Assembly: GCF_036370855.1 (NCBI RefSeq)
Contig: NC_088113.1
Location: 20,170,501-20,234,500, forward strand
Direction: 5' to 3'
Source: Dromaius novaehollandiae
Taxonomy: Eukaryota > Chordata > Aves > Casuariiformes > Dromaiidae
Length of the DNA stretch: 64,000 nucleotides
In this document: positions 11,101 through 21,000 of the stretch, piece by piece
Layout of the letters: each line of letters opens with the position of its first letter
Position numbering within the stretch: position 1 is the stretch's first letter
Program-made: the position numbers and the translations under genes
The notes under the pieces: model-generated
Told to the model about the DNA's origin: nothing
Seen by the model: only the letters and a program-made list of their open reading frames with translations
Database searches by the model: none

Positions 11101-14058
11101 TACTGAACCTGCATCACTTCTTGCTGTAGGTGCCTTTCAGATGAGACTCAGAGGTTCAGTTTTCCTTGCCTTTACACGTGTTCCCGGGTTGTCCGTAAGG
11201 GCAGGTTGTTTGCCGGTTCCCAGCTTCGGCGGTGCTATTGTACTGAGTCGCTTTGTTGTTTAACAATGTGCATTTTATTTATGGTACTGAACTTTGGTAG
11301 CATTGTTATCTGCAGTTGCACCACACTTATAAAATTCTCAAAGGTTTTTTAGGTGAACAGTTTTTAGCTGTTTTTGCCAAGTATAAGCAAGAGAATGGGA
11401 ACATTAATACTCATTAAAAATGAGTTGGCTAATTTACATCCTTCTTTTTTTAAATGTGAAAACAAGTCAAAAAGTTTTCAGATTTGGGGGTGATTGACTA
11501 CCTGCAAGAGTGAGTCCTTTCACGTTTTCAGAATAGCACGTTGCATACTTCTTTATATGTCTAAGTTTGGCTTTTCCTGTTTACCCTGTTGCAACTGGAA
11601 CTGTTTATAGAAGCAATTCCTATGAAGCTTGTTGTCCAAGTGATTGCATGGTACACAGAGCCCTTTTCTTTTGGGCAAACCAGCTAATATTTTCTTTTTA
11701 GTTAGCAGTTCACTGAAGCCAATAATTCGTACTTGCACTAGGTGTTAAAGGAATACGTTTACCCAGCGGTCAGTTCTCCCAAGTGGGAGTTAAAGGTATT
11801 CGATTTGGCATGGAATTTCGGTACATGGTAAATGAAGATTTAGGGGAGAACGGTTGTCATTTTAAACAAGATATAATAACCTTTGCCCTTCTGTTTGTTT
11901 TCGACAATAGTTTATTGTTGAGCTGTCAGTTCTCTGAACAATAGCGAATGCTATAGTCATATAGATAACCGCTAAACCAATGCATCTTGTTCCATATGCG
12001 AAGCTGACTGAAGGAAAGCGCCTTTAATTTCTGATCAAAAAGTTAAAATATTTTTCATTAAAGACAAACACAAATTTAGGAGGAAAAAAGAGGTTGTTCA
12101 CCATACTAGTCAGAATGAGACAAAACCTAAATTCAGATGCTGTTTGCGTTCTTGCATACAAACTATGGATCACCATGTGGTTTCTCTTCTTGTGATACTT
12201 GCAGTTGTTGAAACCCAATAAATATTTATTATTGTTTTAAAATTCATGTTTGTACCTTTTTGTTGTGTTGTATATCTTCCTGGCTCATTTTGAACGACTG
12301 AGTTTGTTTCTCCTTATTCTATTTCATTGCTCATTCATTAACTTTAACTTTTGTTTTAAGAAGTGTGTAGTTTCTTAGGAACCTGTGTAACTTTGTAAAG
12401 GTGCTAATAAAGAATTAATAAAGCCAGACTACTGGCTTGTCTTTACTGTATGCTGAAATACAGGTTGTTTAAGGAAATGCAACCCAGAGCTTCCTCTAAG
12501 TTGCCCGAAGTCAGTGCATGGCTCCAACATAAATAGCACAGTTTGAATAATTTTGTGAGATTCAGAAAAACAGTGACATTTTTGGATGGCTAGATAGGAA
12601 TTTTGCTATCAACCTAGAAAGCTATAACCCTAGTAACACTTTCTAACTGGAAATACTGATGAATTCAGTCTTTTTTCCCATTGTTTCCTATCTCAGCTTA
12701 TGGGGTTTCGGCATTTTGTTGCCCTCCCCTTAAATTATAATAGCAAAATATGAGCAGCACCAGAAAGAAGGCTTCCGTATTGTTATCATGCTTGAATAGA
12801 TTTAACTAAGTTGTGCAAGGCTTCAATCTGTGATCAAAGCAGAGGAAAGCAGATCAAACATCCAGCCTGTGGTACACGAGTAGAATTTCCTTTGATAGCT
12901 GATAAAAAGCTAGGTTTGGGGTAGTTCCTATTTAGAAACCTGCATGCAGTTTGACTTGAATGCTTTGTTGTGACCCAGATCACAGTGTGCTGTGCTGGGA
13001 TGCAGTATAAACTCTGTGTGACTTGTCATTTGTAACTGCATTAAAGAGTGTTTTTTGTATGCATAAAAGTTTCAGTCATACCCTTTTGTAGGAGGAGTAA
13101 AAAGCCTTTAGGACATAGAGTGCTTTAAGTATGATCTTGTTTAGTTTTACTTGTTATAATTTATATGAGCCTACAATATTTGCTTCTGATTTTGCCTGCC
13201 TTCTTCCCAAAAATAATGACCTGCTCGATACTTCATTCCAATATGTAGTCGATGCCAAGGTGCAGTCAGTGTGTGTTAAGGTTTAATTAACAATTTGTAA
13301 TGTATAGAAACTAGCCTTGCTCACAGTCTTTATTTGTATATAGATTTGTCACTGATTATCAGCATATTTGGGGGAATATTGTATACCATTTGGCTGCTGC
13401 TGCAGAGTAAGGAAAAGGTTGTGATTCTGCTTCGGTCTGACAAATAATTTGTTTTCCCCTTTTTTTAACTGCAAGAGATTTTTAGACTGTAATGGCTGTC
13501 AGGTATAACGGAATAGTTTTGTACAAATCTTTCAACTTCCAAGCCTATAAAATCAGAGTAATACATTTTTTCCATCTTTTGTAAAGCACTTTGAGATCAA
13601 GGAATAACAGTTCTGTATCAAATAAAACACAAAAGTCAAGTCTTGGGTTTGAAAGCTTTAAATTTTAAAGAAGTTTAGTACTAGAATAAAGTTTCTTGTA
13701 TATATGTTACTTGAAAATTTACATGTGTGTATTTGAAACGGTGCTTCTCAAAGAAGTGTCTTTCAGACCTGTGATTGCTCCGGATGTTTGTGCTGCGTTG
13801 TGCTCCTCTCTCCCGCCGTGCCATGCGACCTGACTCCGCCACCCACATCGCACGCAGACAAGGCGTTTTGGGTGGGGAGGCCGGTTTAAAAAACAAGCAG
13901 ACAAACAAAAAAAGCCTGGCATCCCTGTACTGCTGCCTCCCCTCCCACTGACAGAAGATAAGCTGCGAGTGCTCATTCACTGCCTGTTCGAGGCCTTTTT
14001 TAAAACCGGCAGCTGGTGCTAGTTCACGTGGGTGAGATTCGTTTCCTGTGTTCCCCAG
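8139..14058 (+). other. ZBTB46: ZBTB46 intron between exon A and exon B
   Basis: This is AT-rich intron sequence with no supported coding exon. The longest open frames (10110-10616 on - and 10904-11263 on +) lack domains, a codon signal or splice context. A MIR-type SINE lies near its 3' end. For the canonical transcript this stretch is part of one 15.7-kb intron (8139-23843). Confidence 0.7.
13540..13645 (+). mobile_element. MIR-type SINE tail (amniote form)
   Basis: CTATAAAATCAGAGTAATA is followed by TTTGTAAAGCACTTTGAGATC. This is the 3' half of the amniote MIR consensus (tgTAAAATggGgataata ... TGTAAAGCgCTTTGAGATC). It lies about 400 bp upstream of exon B. Confidence 0.6.
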
Positions 14059-14231
14059 GGCCTGGCACCAACTTGAGTCGTTCAAGGGGCGAATGTGATG
14101 GCAAAGTGGAAGCACCATCTCCCCCGCTGCCTTCAGCACACCTTGCCACTCAGAGCCCCCCCGCGGTCTGCTCTTCTGGTGAAATGTCACCAGAAACCCT
14201 GATAAAAGGAGAGAGGCCTTCCTCAGCCCAG
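14059..14231 (+). CDS. ZBTB46: ZBTB46 alternative exon B (linker)
   Basis: This exon of 173 nt lies between a pyrimidine-rich acceptor (tgttccccag, ending 14058) and donor gtaagc at 14232. It enters in phase 1, exactly the phase left by exon A's donor (C|GG gives Arg), and leaves in phase 0. The peptide is Ser/Pro-rich: RPGTNLSRSRGECD, then VEAPSPPLPSAHLATQ, then GEMSPETLIKGERPSSAQ. It has no domain and looks like a flexible spacer. Its end phase does not allow splicing to canonical exon E, so it must go on to exon C. I do not recognise it from published ZBTB46 proteins. The evidence is splice-site quality plus phase continuity across four junctions. Confidence 0.72.
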
Positions 14232-15404
14232 GTAAGCTCGTGGGGGGGAAATGCACACTCACTTAAATGTACAGGGACCTGCTTAATCAAGTTCTTCCCA
14301 ATTGGGAGTACTCTGAAAGACCATTGTATCATATATTTTGATCTCTTGGCTAATTTTTTAAAATATAGGTTATTTTTAAACCTGAAAATCTGTTGAGGTC
14401 AGAGCTGGCATTGTCTTAATTTTACCCTTTTCTTCCTTACCTCAACAGAACTTGCATTCAGAAAATGGTTTTTTTTTTTTTTAAGTATACATGTCTTTTA
14501 TTGTAAATCCATTAGTTTGCAAAACCTTATATGTAAGATATTACTAATGGCATGAAGGTATCCAAGCACCCAGCTGTCTAGTGCTTATTTTTGGTGTTTT
14601 GGATTTGGGTTTTTTTGAGCTATGTAGGTATGGATAGAGGCAGACTGATTTTCTGCGTTATAGGAGTTAGACATAAAATCCATTGCTTTCTGTAGCATTT
14701 CTTATTTGTAGTATTTTGAGTAAGACTTTATCCCCATTAAACAAATGGATGAAAACACAGATTTTGCTTTGCGGTCACCTTAGAGAAAAATGAGATGGTA
14801 AGAGCTGCTAATAGCCACTTCCCCGGTCTGACAGAGCTGCCCAGACTGCATCGTGTGCTCGACCTCATGGAGGGTTGCCATCTGCCGCACTCTGGCATAT
14901 TGCAAATGGTTTATGAAAAAAATCAGCTTTTATTTATAATTTGATTCAGCAATGCCAGAGAGCATTGCGTAAAGGGAACTGAGCAGAACGTACATTGTTT
15001 TCTATGGGCTTTGCTCTGTGGAGAGAAGTATCTTTCGTAGGGCTAAGGGAAAATTTTCTAATTTTGTGGCATCTGCTAGAAATTTTCTATCCCATGTTTC
15101 CCACTGGCTTGAGTGGGAGCTACAAGTGCTTAGTGACACTGAAAACTGAGTACTGTTACCAAGGACCTAGATAGGAGTGTTGATTACTTGTCTTTAGGCA
15201 TCAAATCTTGCAGAATATGGCCTAAGTAACTAAGCTTTGTTAACAGCGAAAATTTTGCAAAGACGAATAGCATTGCCAAGTCTAACGATGGACCTCCCTT
15301 AAACAAGGGGTGAGGGTATTGGTGAGATAGGAGTCTGAGCATTAGCTGCAAAGACGTGTTCTTGTAAATGCTTGCCTTAACTTAAGTACGCTTTTCATTT
15401 GCAG

Positions 15405-15456
15405 GCCACTTACAATGGATTTTTAACACTTTGGCAGTTTGATAACTCCGACTCAG
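15405..15456 (+). CDS. ZBTB46: ZBTB46 alternative exon C (52-nt mini-exon)
   Basis: This short exon lies between tttcatttgcag and a perfect donor, CAG|GTAAGT-like, at 15457. It enters in phase 0 (as exon B leaves) and exits in phase 1. It encodes ATYNGFLTLWQFDNSDS, 17 residues with no known motif, whose aromatic residues suggest a conserved short peptide rather than random reading. Its phase-1 exit fits exon D (G|AT, Asp). It would also fit canonical exon E (G|TC, Val), so a hybrid transcript that inserts exons B and C before the canonical fingers is formally possible. Confidence 0.68.
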
Positions 15457-15546
15457 GTAAGTAGAGTTAAAAATAGTTTTTTAGTTATTGTTGTTTTATA
15501 CCAGAAGACATTGATTTGTACGTGTGTATGTGTATTTCTGTTTTAG

Positions 15547-16100
15547 ATTTAAGTTTTTCAAGATCTGAAGACATGGACTTAACCAATGATGGCCTATTCC
15601 TAGACTCAGCCCTAACCAAGAGACTGGTTTGTGGTTTCTGCAGGAGGGTTTTCGAGTGTGCTGACCAGCTGAAGGAACACGTCCTCGAGCACGCGTTGTC
15701 CGTGATTCTCCCGTTTGACTTCGCCGACTGTCCCCGGCCGGGCCTCGCGGACGGCGTGCCCCCCGGCCAGCTCGCTCGCTTCCAGTGCTCCAAATGCCCT
15801 GCGAGCTTCACCCTGAAGTCGAACATGGATCGGCACAAGAAGACAATCCACTTCAACTGTAAGAAGATGCAGTGTCCGAACTGTGCCAAGCTCTTTCGAG
15901 ACAAGACAGACTTAAACCGGCACCTTATGTCTGTGCACTCCAGCGAGCGTACTTTTGTGTGTCTCTCTTGCGGCAAGGGCTTTGGTACCCAGAAGAACCT
16001 CACGAACCATATGAAAGTGTGTTCCCCAGGCTCTGCCCCGCTGGGAGGGTTTGAGCTTTTGGATAGCGTGGAACAAAATCAGGATCCTGAGGATGTGTAG
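15547..16100 (+). CDS. ZBTB46: ZBTB46 alternative terminal exon D: four zinc fingers
   Basis: The acceptor tatttctgttttag ends at 15546 and the stop TAG is at 16098-16100. The 184-residue reading has four fingers. Finger 1 (about 15627-15692) begins LVCGFC and is C-X2-C-X12-H-X3-H. Finger 2 (about 15780-15851, FQCSKC) and finger 3 (about 15867-15941, MQCPNC) have H-X4-H endings. Finger 4 (about 15955-16020, FVCLSC) ends H-X3-C, so it is C2HC. A SSERTF linker joins fingers 3 and 4. Helix positions -1 to 6 differ from those of the canonical fingers (for example LKSNMDR and DKTDLNR against RREHMKR), so a different DNA target is expected. A 25-residue acidic leader precedes finger 1, and the tail ends QNQDPEDV. 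Phase continuity from exon A argues for an alternative end of ZBTB46. A separate decayed or nested finger gene is the other possibility. Confidence 0.78.
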
Positions 16101-16174
16101 CTACTGTTGTGTATGTTAGGGGTTTATTTCTTTTAACTAGGAAAACAAAGTTGTGTCATTGTTTTCCTACTGCA

Positions 16175-16180
16175 AATAAA
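16175..16180 (+). terminator. Intronic poly(A) signal AATAAA after exon D
   Basis: A canonical hexamer 75 nt after the exon D stop codon would give a short 3'UTR and close the alternative transcript about 7.7 kb upstream of the canonical zinc-finger exon. Confidence 0.6.
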
Positions 16181-16383
16181 CTTGCCACAGGTGTAATGTA
16201 ACGTAGTAACTCCCAAATGCTGATCAGGTTGATAACGCACAGGTTCCAGATACTGTATAACTAATAATTGCAACCATGGTGCAATGTTTGTGTAAAGATA
16301 CTTTGGTCAATCCATATAATGGCACTTTGGATATTTTATTGTATGGTAATACTGTGTACTTACTGCCTTAAACTTTTTTATCA

Positions 16384-16560
16384 GTAGATCTCAAAGTGCT
16401 TTATAAAAGAAATGGGGTGTTTTCCCGTGTTGAAAGGGAAAATAACGTACCAAATCTTGCGAGCGTGTTAGCAGTAGGATCGGTAATAGGCTTCAGTTGT
16501 CTGAGTTCTGGTCTAGTGCTCTGTCCATTAGGCAGCTCAGTCACTGCAGGGTTGTTTCAG
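16384..16560 (-). mobile_element. MIR-type SINE (antisense), amniote form
   Basis: On the + strand it starts GATCTCAAAGTGCTTTATAAA and ends near TCTGGTCTAGTGCTCTGTCC and ATTAGGCAG. This is the reverse complement of the MIR tail followed by its tRNA-like head. Both ends of the consensus are present, so the copy is nearly full length. It sits about 200 bp past the alternative poly(A) signal. Confidence 0.75.
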
Positions 16561-18040
16561 GAAGCTGTGAGGCGCTGGGTTGCTCAGCACCATAAGATGT
16601 TTATGAAGGCTGGTTTTCTATGTCACTTAAAGGGCGGGGGAACATGCATCTTTGCATTTGTGCAACAGGGGGTATATTATTTGGGCTTTCAAAATTGTTG
16701 CAAGGTGTGTATATTTTATTACTTGGTATTATCTTTGAATATGTTAGGACTTTTTAAAATATACTTGAGTATGGCTGTGACTTTCAGGAGTTCGCTACAT
16801 TTTCTGACTCTAGTTTGTTTTAAGTGATGTATTAAGTTGGCCAAACTGTAAATGTATGCTGTTGAAATGGAAAGAAGGGGCTATACTGTGAGCTATGGTG
16901 CGCGTAGAAAATCAGTCATGGTTGTTGCTGGAAGGTTGAAGACTTACCTTAATGCCTATTACATTACTTTTTTTTTTTTTTAAGAGATTAAGTACTTATA
17001 TGCGCCTCTTGCTATATATTTATACACAAAGCCAGATTATAGTAACTGTTAAATGAAAGTCGCGTAATTGAAAGTCTGCTGCGTACAGCCCGGCTGGTCA
17101 GCAGTTTGAGCTTTAGTGTTGTGTGTCGTAGGGTTGCTTTCCTTAACAAGCAAGGCACAACTAGAAAAAACAGAGCAACTTGCAAATAATCTTTTGACTC
17201 CTTAAGAAAGAAGTTACTTCTCTTGTAATATAGTTGCATCTCAGGGAGACAAAAATGAGAAATACTTAATCACGCACAGAAGGGACTTAAACAGCCTGAG
17301 GTCTTCAGTGGAGACTTTCTTGCAAAGTTGTTTTCTGTGGAAAGCCAGAGGAGAAAGATCTGTCGTTTCTTTCTGCCCTGTATTCTTGTTATAGCGGGAA
17401 TAGGTGTATTCTGGCATAGTGCTGCTCCACCCGTTCCTGCTGAAATTTGGAGCTTCATTGCCTCAGGGCAGGGTTTCTGAGCATTGGGAAGCTGGTGTTT
17501 CCCTGTTTGGCTTAGTTCTCACACTTCATTTAAGCTAGGTATAATCAGAGTTGAGAATATGTTTCTATATAACCACACTTCAGTCAATTTTTTGGTGAAG
17601 TTATGCAAATTTTTTTGTTCCCATAGACTTCCTTGTCATTGTCAATCACAGGTACCTGTGAATATGTCTAGTTTCCAATCCTTATAAGGATTATGAGTAA
17701 TTTGCTTTTGAATACGAAGCAGGTGAAGTAGGAAAAAGCTGAGCCAGAAGAGAGAGTTGTGACCAAAATGTGTCTTATCTGGAAGTCTGGGAGGAGCACA
17801 CTAGATTTTTTTTTCCCTGCCTTAGAAGAGTAAGACACCAGCAAAAGTAATTGCAGCAATTTTTAAAAGACTCCATTCACATGGCAGTTGCTATCAGCAT
17901 ATTTCATGTTTGTTCATTTTTTTTCTCACATGGAAATTTTTGTCCCATTATTATATCAGCCATGCATCTGACTTCTCTAATGTATTCACTGGACAAAAGA
18001 TAATATTAAAATCTAGTCACCATCATAATAGCAGACATGA

Positions 18041-18058
18041 TGGGACATATATGTCCCA
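18041..18058. repeat. 18-bp perfect palindrome
   Basis: TGGGACATATATGTCCCA is its own reverse complement. It consists of two GGGACA half-sites in inverted orientation separated by four bases. It may be a protein-binding site or chance. Confidence 0.6.
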
Positions 18059-21000
18059 GTATTGACATATGTGCTCATGAAAGACCATATTTAACCATTT
18101 CAACAGTTTTCTAATTAAAATTTTCAACAGAATCAAGTATTTTGAGGTTCATATGTCACTGCATATGAAAGCACTCGTATAACTTGAGAATTTAATTCAA
18201 CATTAAACTATTTTCCTGTAGTCAGATAAACTTATTCTCTTTCTAGTAGAGGTTTAAGTAGTGTTTTACTTTCTCCATAGCATCAAATTGCTTTCCTGAC
18301 TTCAGTGCTGGGTTTTTCCGGAGCAGATTTTTTAAAATATTAAAACCAAAGGGTAAAGTATAACAGAGGCTTACAGAGTTTGCATTTTTTTTTAATAGTA
18401 TATGCACGTTAGAAAGTGGTGTGGGAAGATGATGGAAATTGTAAATTTGACTGTTAAATTGCATCTTGCTATTTACAACCTTAAAATATAATGAGGAATA
18501 AGTAGACAAAAATTGTCTTAAAGCTAGTTTGTGAATTCTTCATAATAAGCAAATGAGTGTAGTATTTCAGTGATTACTGCATGATTACTGGTTTACAGAG
18601 TAAATACAGAGTAGCTCTGTCAGGCAGTAAATCAATCACTAGTGCTTTCACTCCTCTCACGTCAGGAATATGGGAACCTGTTTCATTTAACACCCCTTGT
18701 CCTGAAGGAAGTTTTGTCACTGTCTTCTGCCACCTGGAAGCTTTGTTGCATGCCTGTCTGTACTTCCACCTGCAAACTCAGGCTGTTGTAATACTTCATG
18801 GAAAAGAGCCGGTTTGTCTCCGTTTGTCCCCTCGTCACTGCCTCGTCACTGCCTCTTAGCATCGCCAGCGGGAACTGTTCGGGATTCAGAGCTCTAGATG
18901 GTGCAGGCAGCATTCGGGGAGCTAGTGGCGTCGGTGAAACCATTTCTGGGGGTGTCTTCCCTGCCTTTCTCCTGCTTCGACTGTGCAGGTTGTCAAATGC
19001 TCGGTTTTGTTTCTGTTCTCGTGGGATTGCAGGAAAGGGGAGGAACCAGAGCCTAAGGTCTGAGTTGTGGCATTTTCGGTCTTCTACCGGGGCTTTTCTC
19101 TCGTTAAGACGTATTGCAAAGTGCTGAGCTTTCCTCCCGCTCCAGGACCTCCTTGCTCCAGAGGCAGCTGGTTTGCAGGTTGTCCGGCTCATCTTGCAAG
19201 CGGGGTCCAAAAGCCAAAGGTTGAGTTACCAAATGTAGGCAGTCCACGTGCCGTGGGAGGGAGGAGAGAGAAAATGAGGGTGTAGGGAGTTGAGCCGGAG
19301 GTTCGATCTGATTCCTCTGTAATAGTAACGCTTCCAATTGCACTGCTAGAATATGGCATTTTTAAGACAAGATATTACACTAAAAGGTTTTCTTTCTGAC
19401 CTATGGAAATTAAAAATTGCATAGTTTTAAAATATTTTGGGGGAAAGTATACAGAGTATAGATTTTTTTCACCAAAATTCTGCCACCCAAGCTTAGCAAA
19501 TGTCTTGGTTTATGTTTTGCTTTCTCTGATTCAGAGGAATTTGTGTATGATCTCCATCAGAGGTTGATAGACCAGGTTTTTTATTATTATATTTTTGCAG
19601 TTTATTCATATTTTTTAAAAAGCTTCATTCAAAGGTGATGGACAGTAAATGCATTTCCAAAACCATATAGTGTTTAAACTACTTGTTACATTTTTAAATG
19701 AGGAAAGAGTGGTAACTTTATTACTTAAGAAAAATATTAGAACATAAAAACCAAGAAAAATTAACCTCAGTGAAATAAGTAGTTACTTGAGTAGACAACA
19801 CCAAAGGCTGCTTTTTCAAGCATTGTTGGGTTGATTTAAAAAATGCACATAATTTGTAAATATTTTAATGAAATTAAGTACGTAGATTTTTACTGTGGCA
19901 CTGTTTGTATTATATTCTCCATTTCTTGGTGCTGTTCTTCATATAGTGCTGTCCAATAGCTAGTTATCTATGGTGCTACTGTTAATGGTCTTGGTGATCT
20001 TGTTAAAGATTATTTCTTTAGACCTTAATGCTGCTATACTTAAGCTCTATAAAATATTAATACGAGCCTTTTTATGTAGGGCCAATAGTTTGTACATTTT
20101 AACTTTGTCATTTAGACAAAAAATTATGCCTATACCAAAGTTGGTATGTTGCTCATTAAATATATGTGCATGCAGGCATATATATTTAACAGTACTGTGA
20201 AAATGTTAACTGCAATACTTTTTTTTTTTATCTACAATGCTGTAATTTTTCAGGTGTTGACTTTTGTAGATACAAAAATCAAACATATGGCTATTTGGTG
20301 AAAGAGTTTTCAATAAAACTATAACTGCAAAAAAAGTTCTGTGACTATTTTTAAATGTAAGCGCACTGGAAGCTGAAAATGTTATTCTCTGGTGATTTAA
20401 GATGAATACCAGCAAAAGTATGCGTGAGGGATATTGTAATCAGGAATTGTTATGAATATGTTGTTAGAAACAGATTTTCAATCTGTTTGACCTTAAGGCT
20501 TTCATCTCCCTTGATAAATAGAAATAATTAAAATGGTATGATGGATTAGTAACTCTTCTTTGAAAATATACAAACGTGGGCTTTTTTGTCCAGGTTAGAT
20601 ATGCAAATACACACCTTATCAGCGTGAGCATGCCCTGATTATGCATCTAAAGTGGGATAAATACTTACAAATCTAGAGAACTGCGTGTGTGCGAAAGCAG
20701 CTTGTTAATGATGCGGGTTCTTGCACCTAATGTCTGAAGTTGCCTTTTGAGCTTCTGCGCTAGCTCAGACGTGCAAGCTGAAGGGATCAGTAATGGACAG
20801 TGAACGGTGGAAAGCACGTGGTCATTTAGGAAATGACAGCGTCAGGTACCATCTGGTGATACAGGAAATGAAGTATTTTGTAGCATTCTCGTCTCTAAAG
20901 CACTTTTGTTTCGTAACATTGGGACCTAGTTGCTGTGTTGCTCCGTGGCAGATTTTGGGGAGCGAGGTGGTTAACGTGGCTTCCGGAGCAGCTCGGCTCT

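Noticed and set aside
10904-11263. 119-codon + strand frame in the ZBTB46 intron
   Set aside because: No recognisable motif, and no splice or promoter signal.
13681-14262. 193-codon - strand frame overlapping exon B
   Set aside because: It is antisense to a splice-supported exon, has low-complexity content and no family resemblance.
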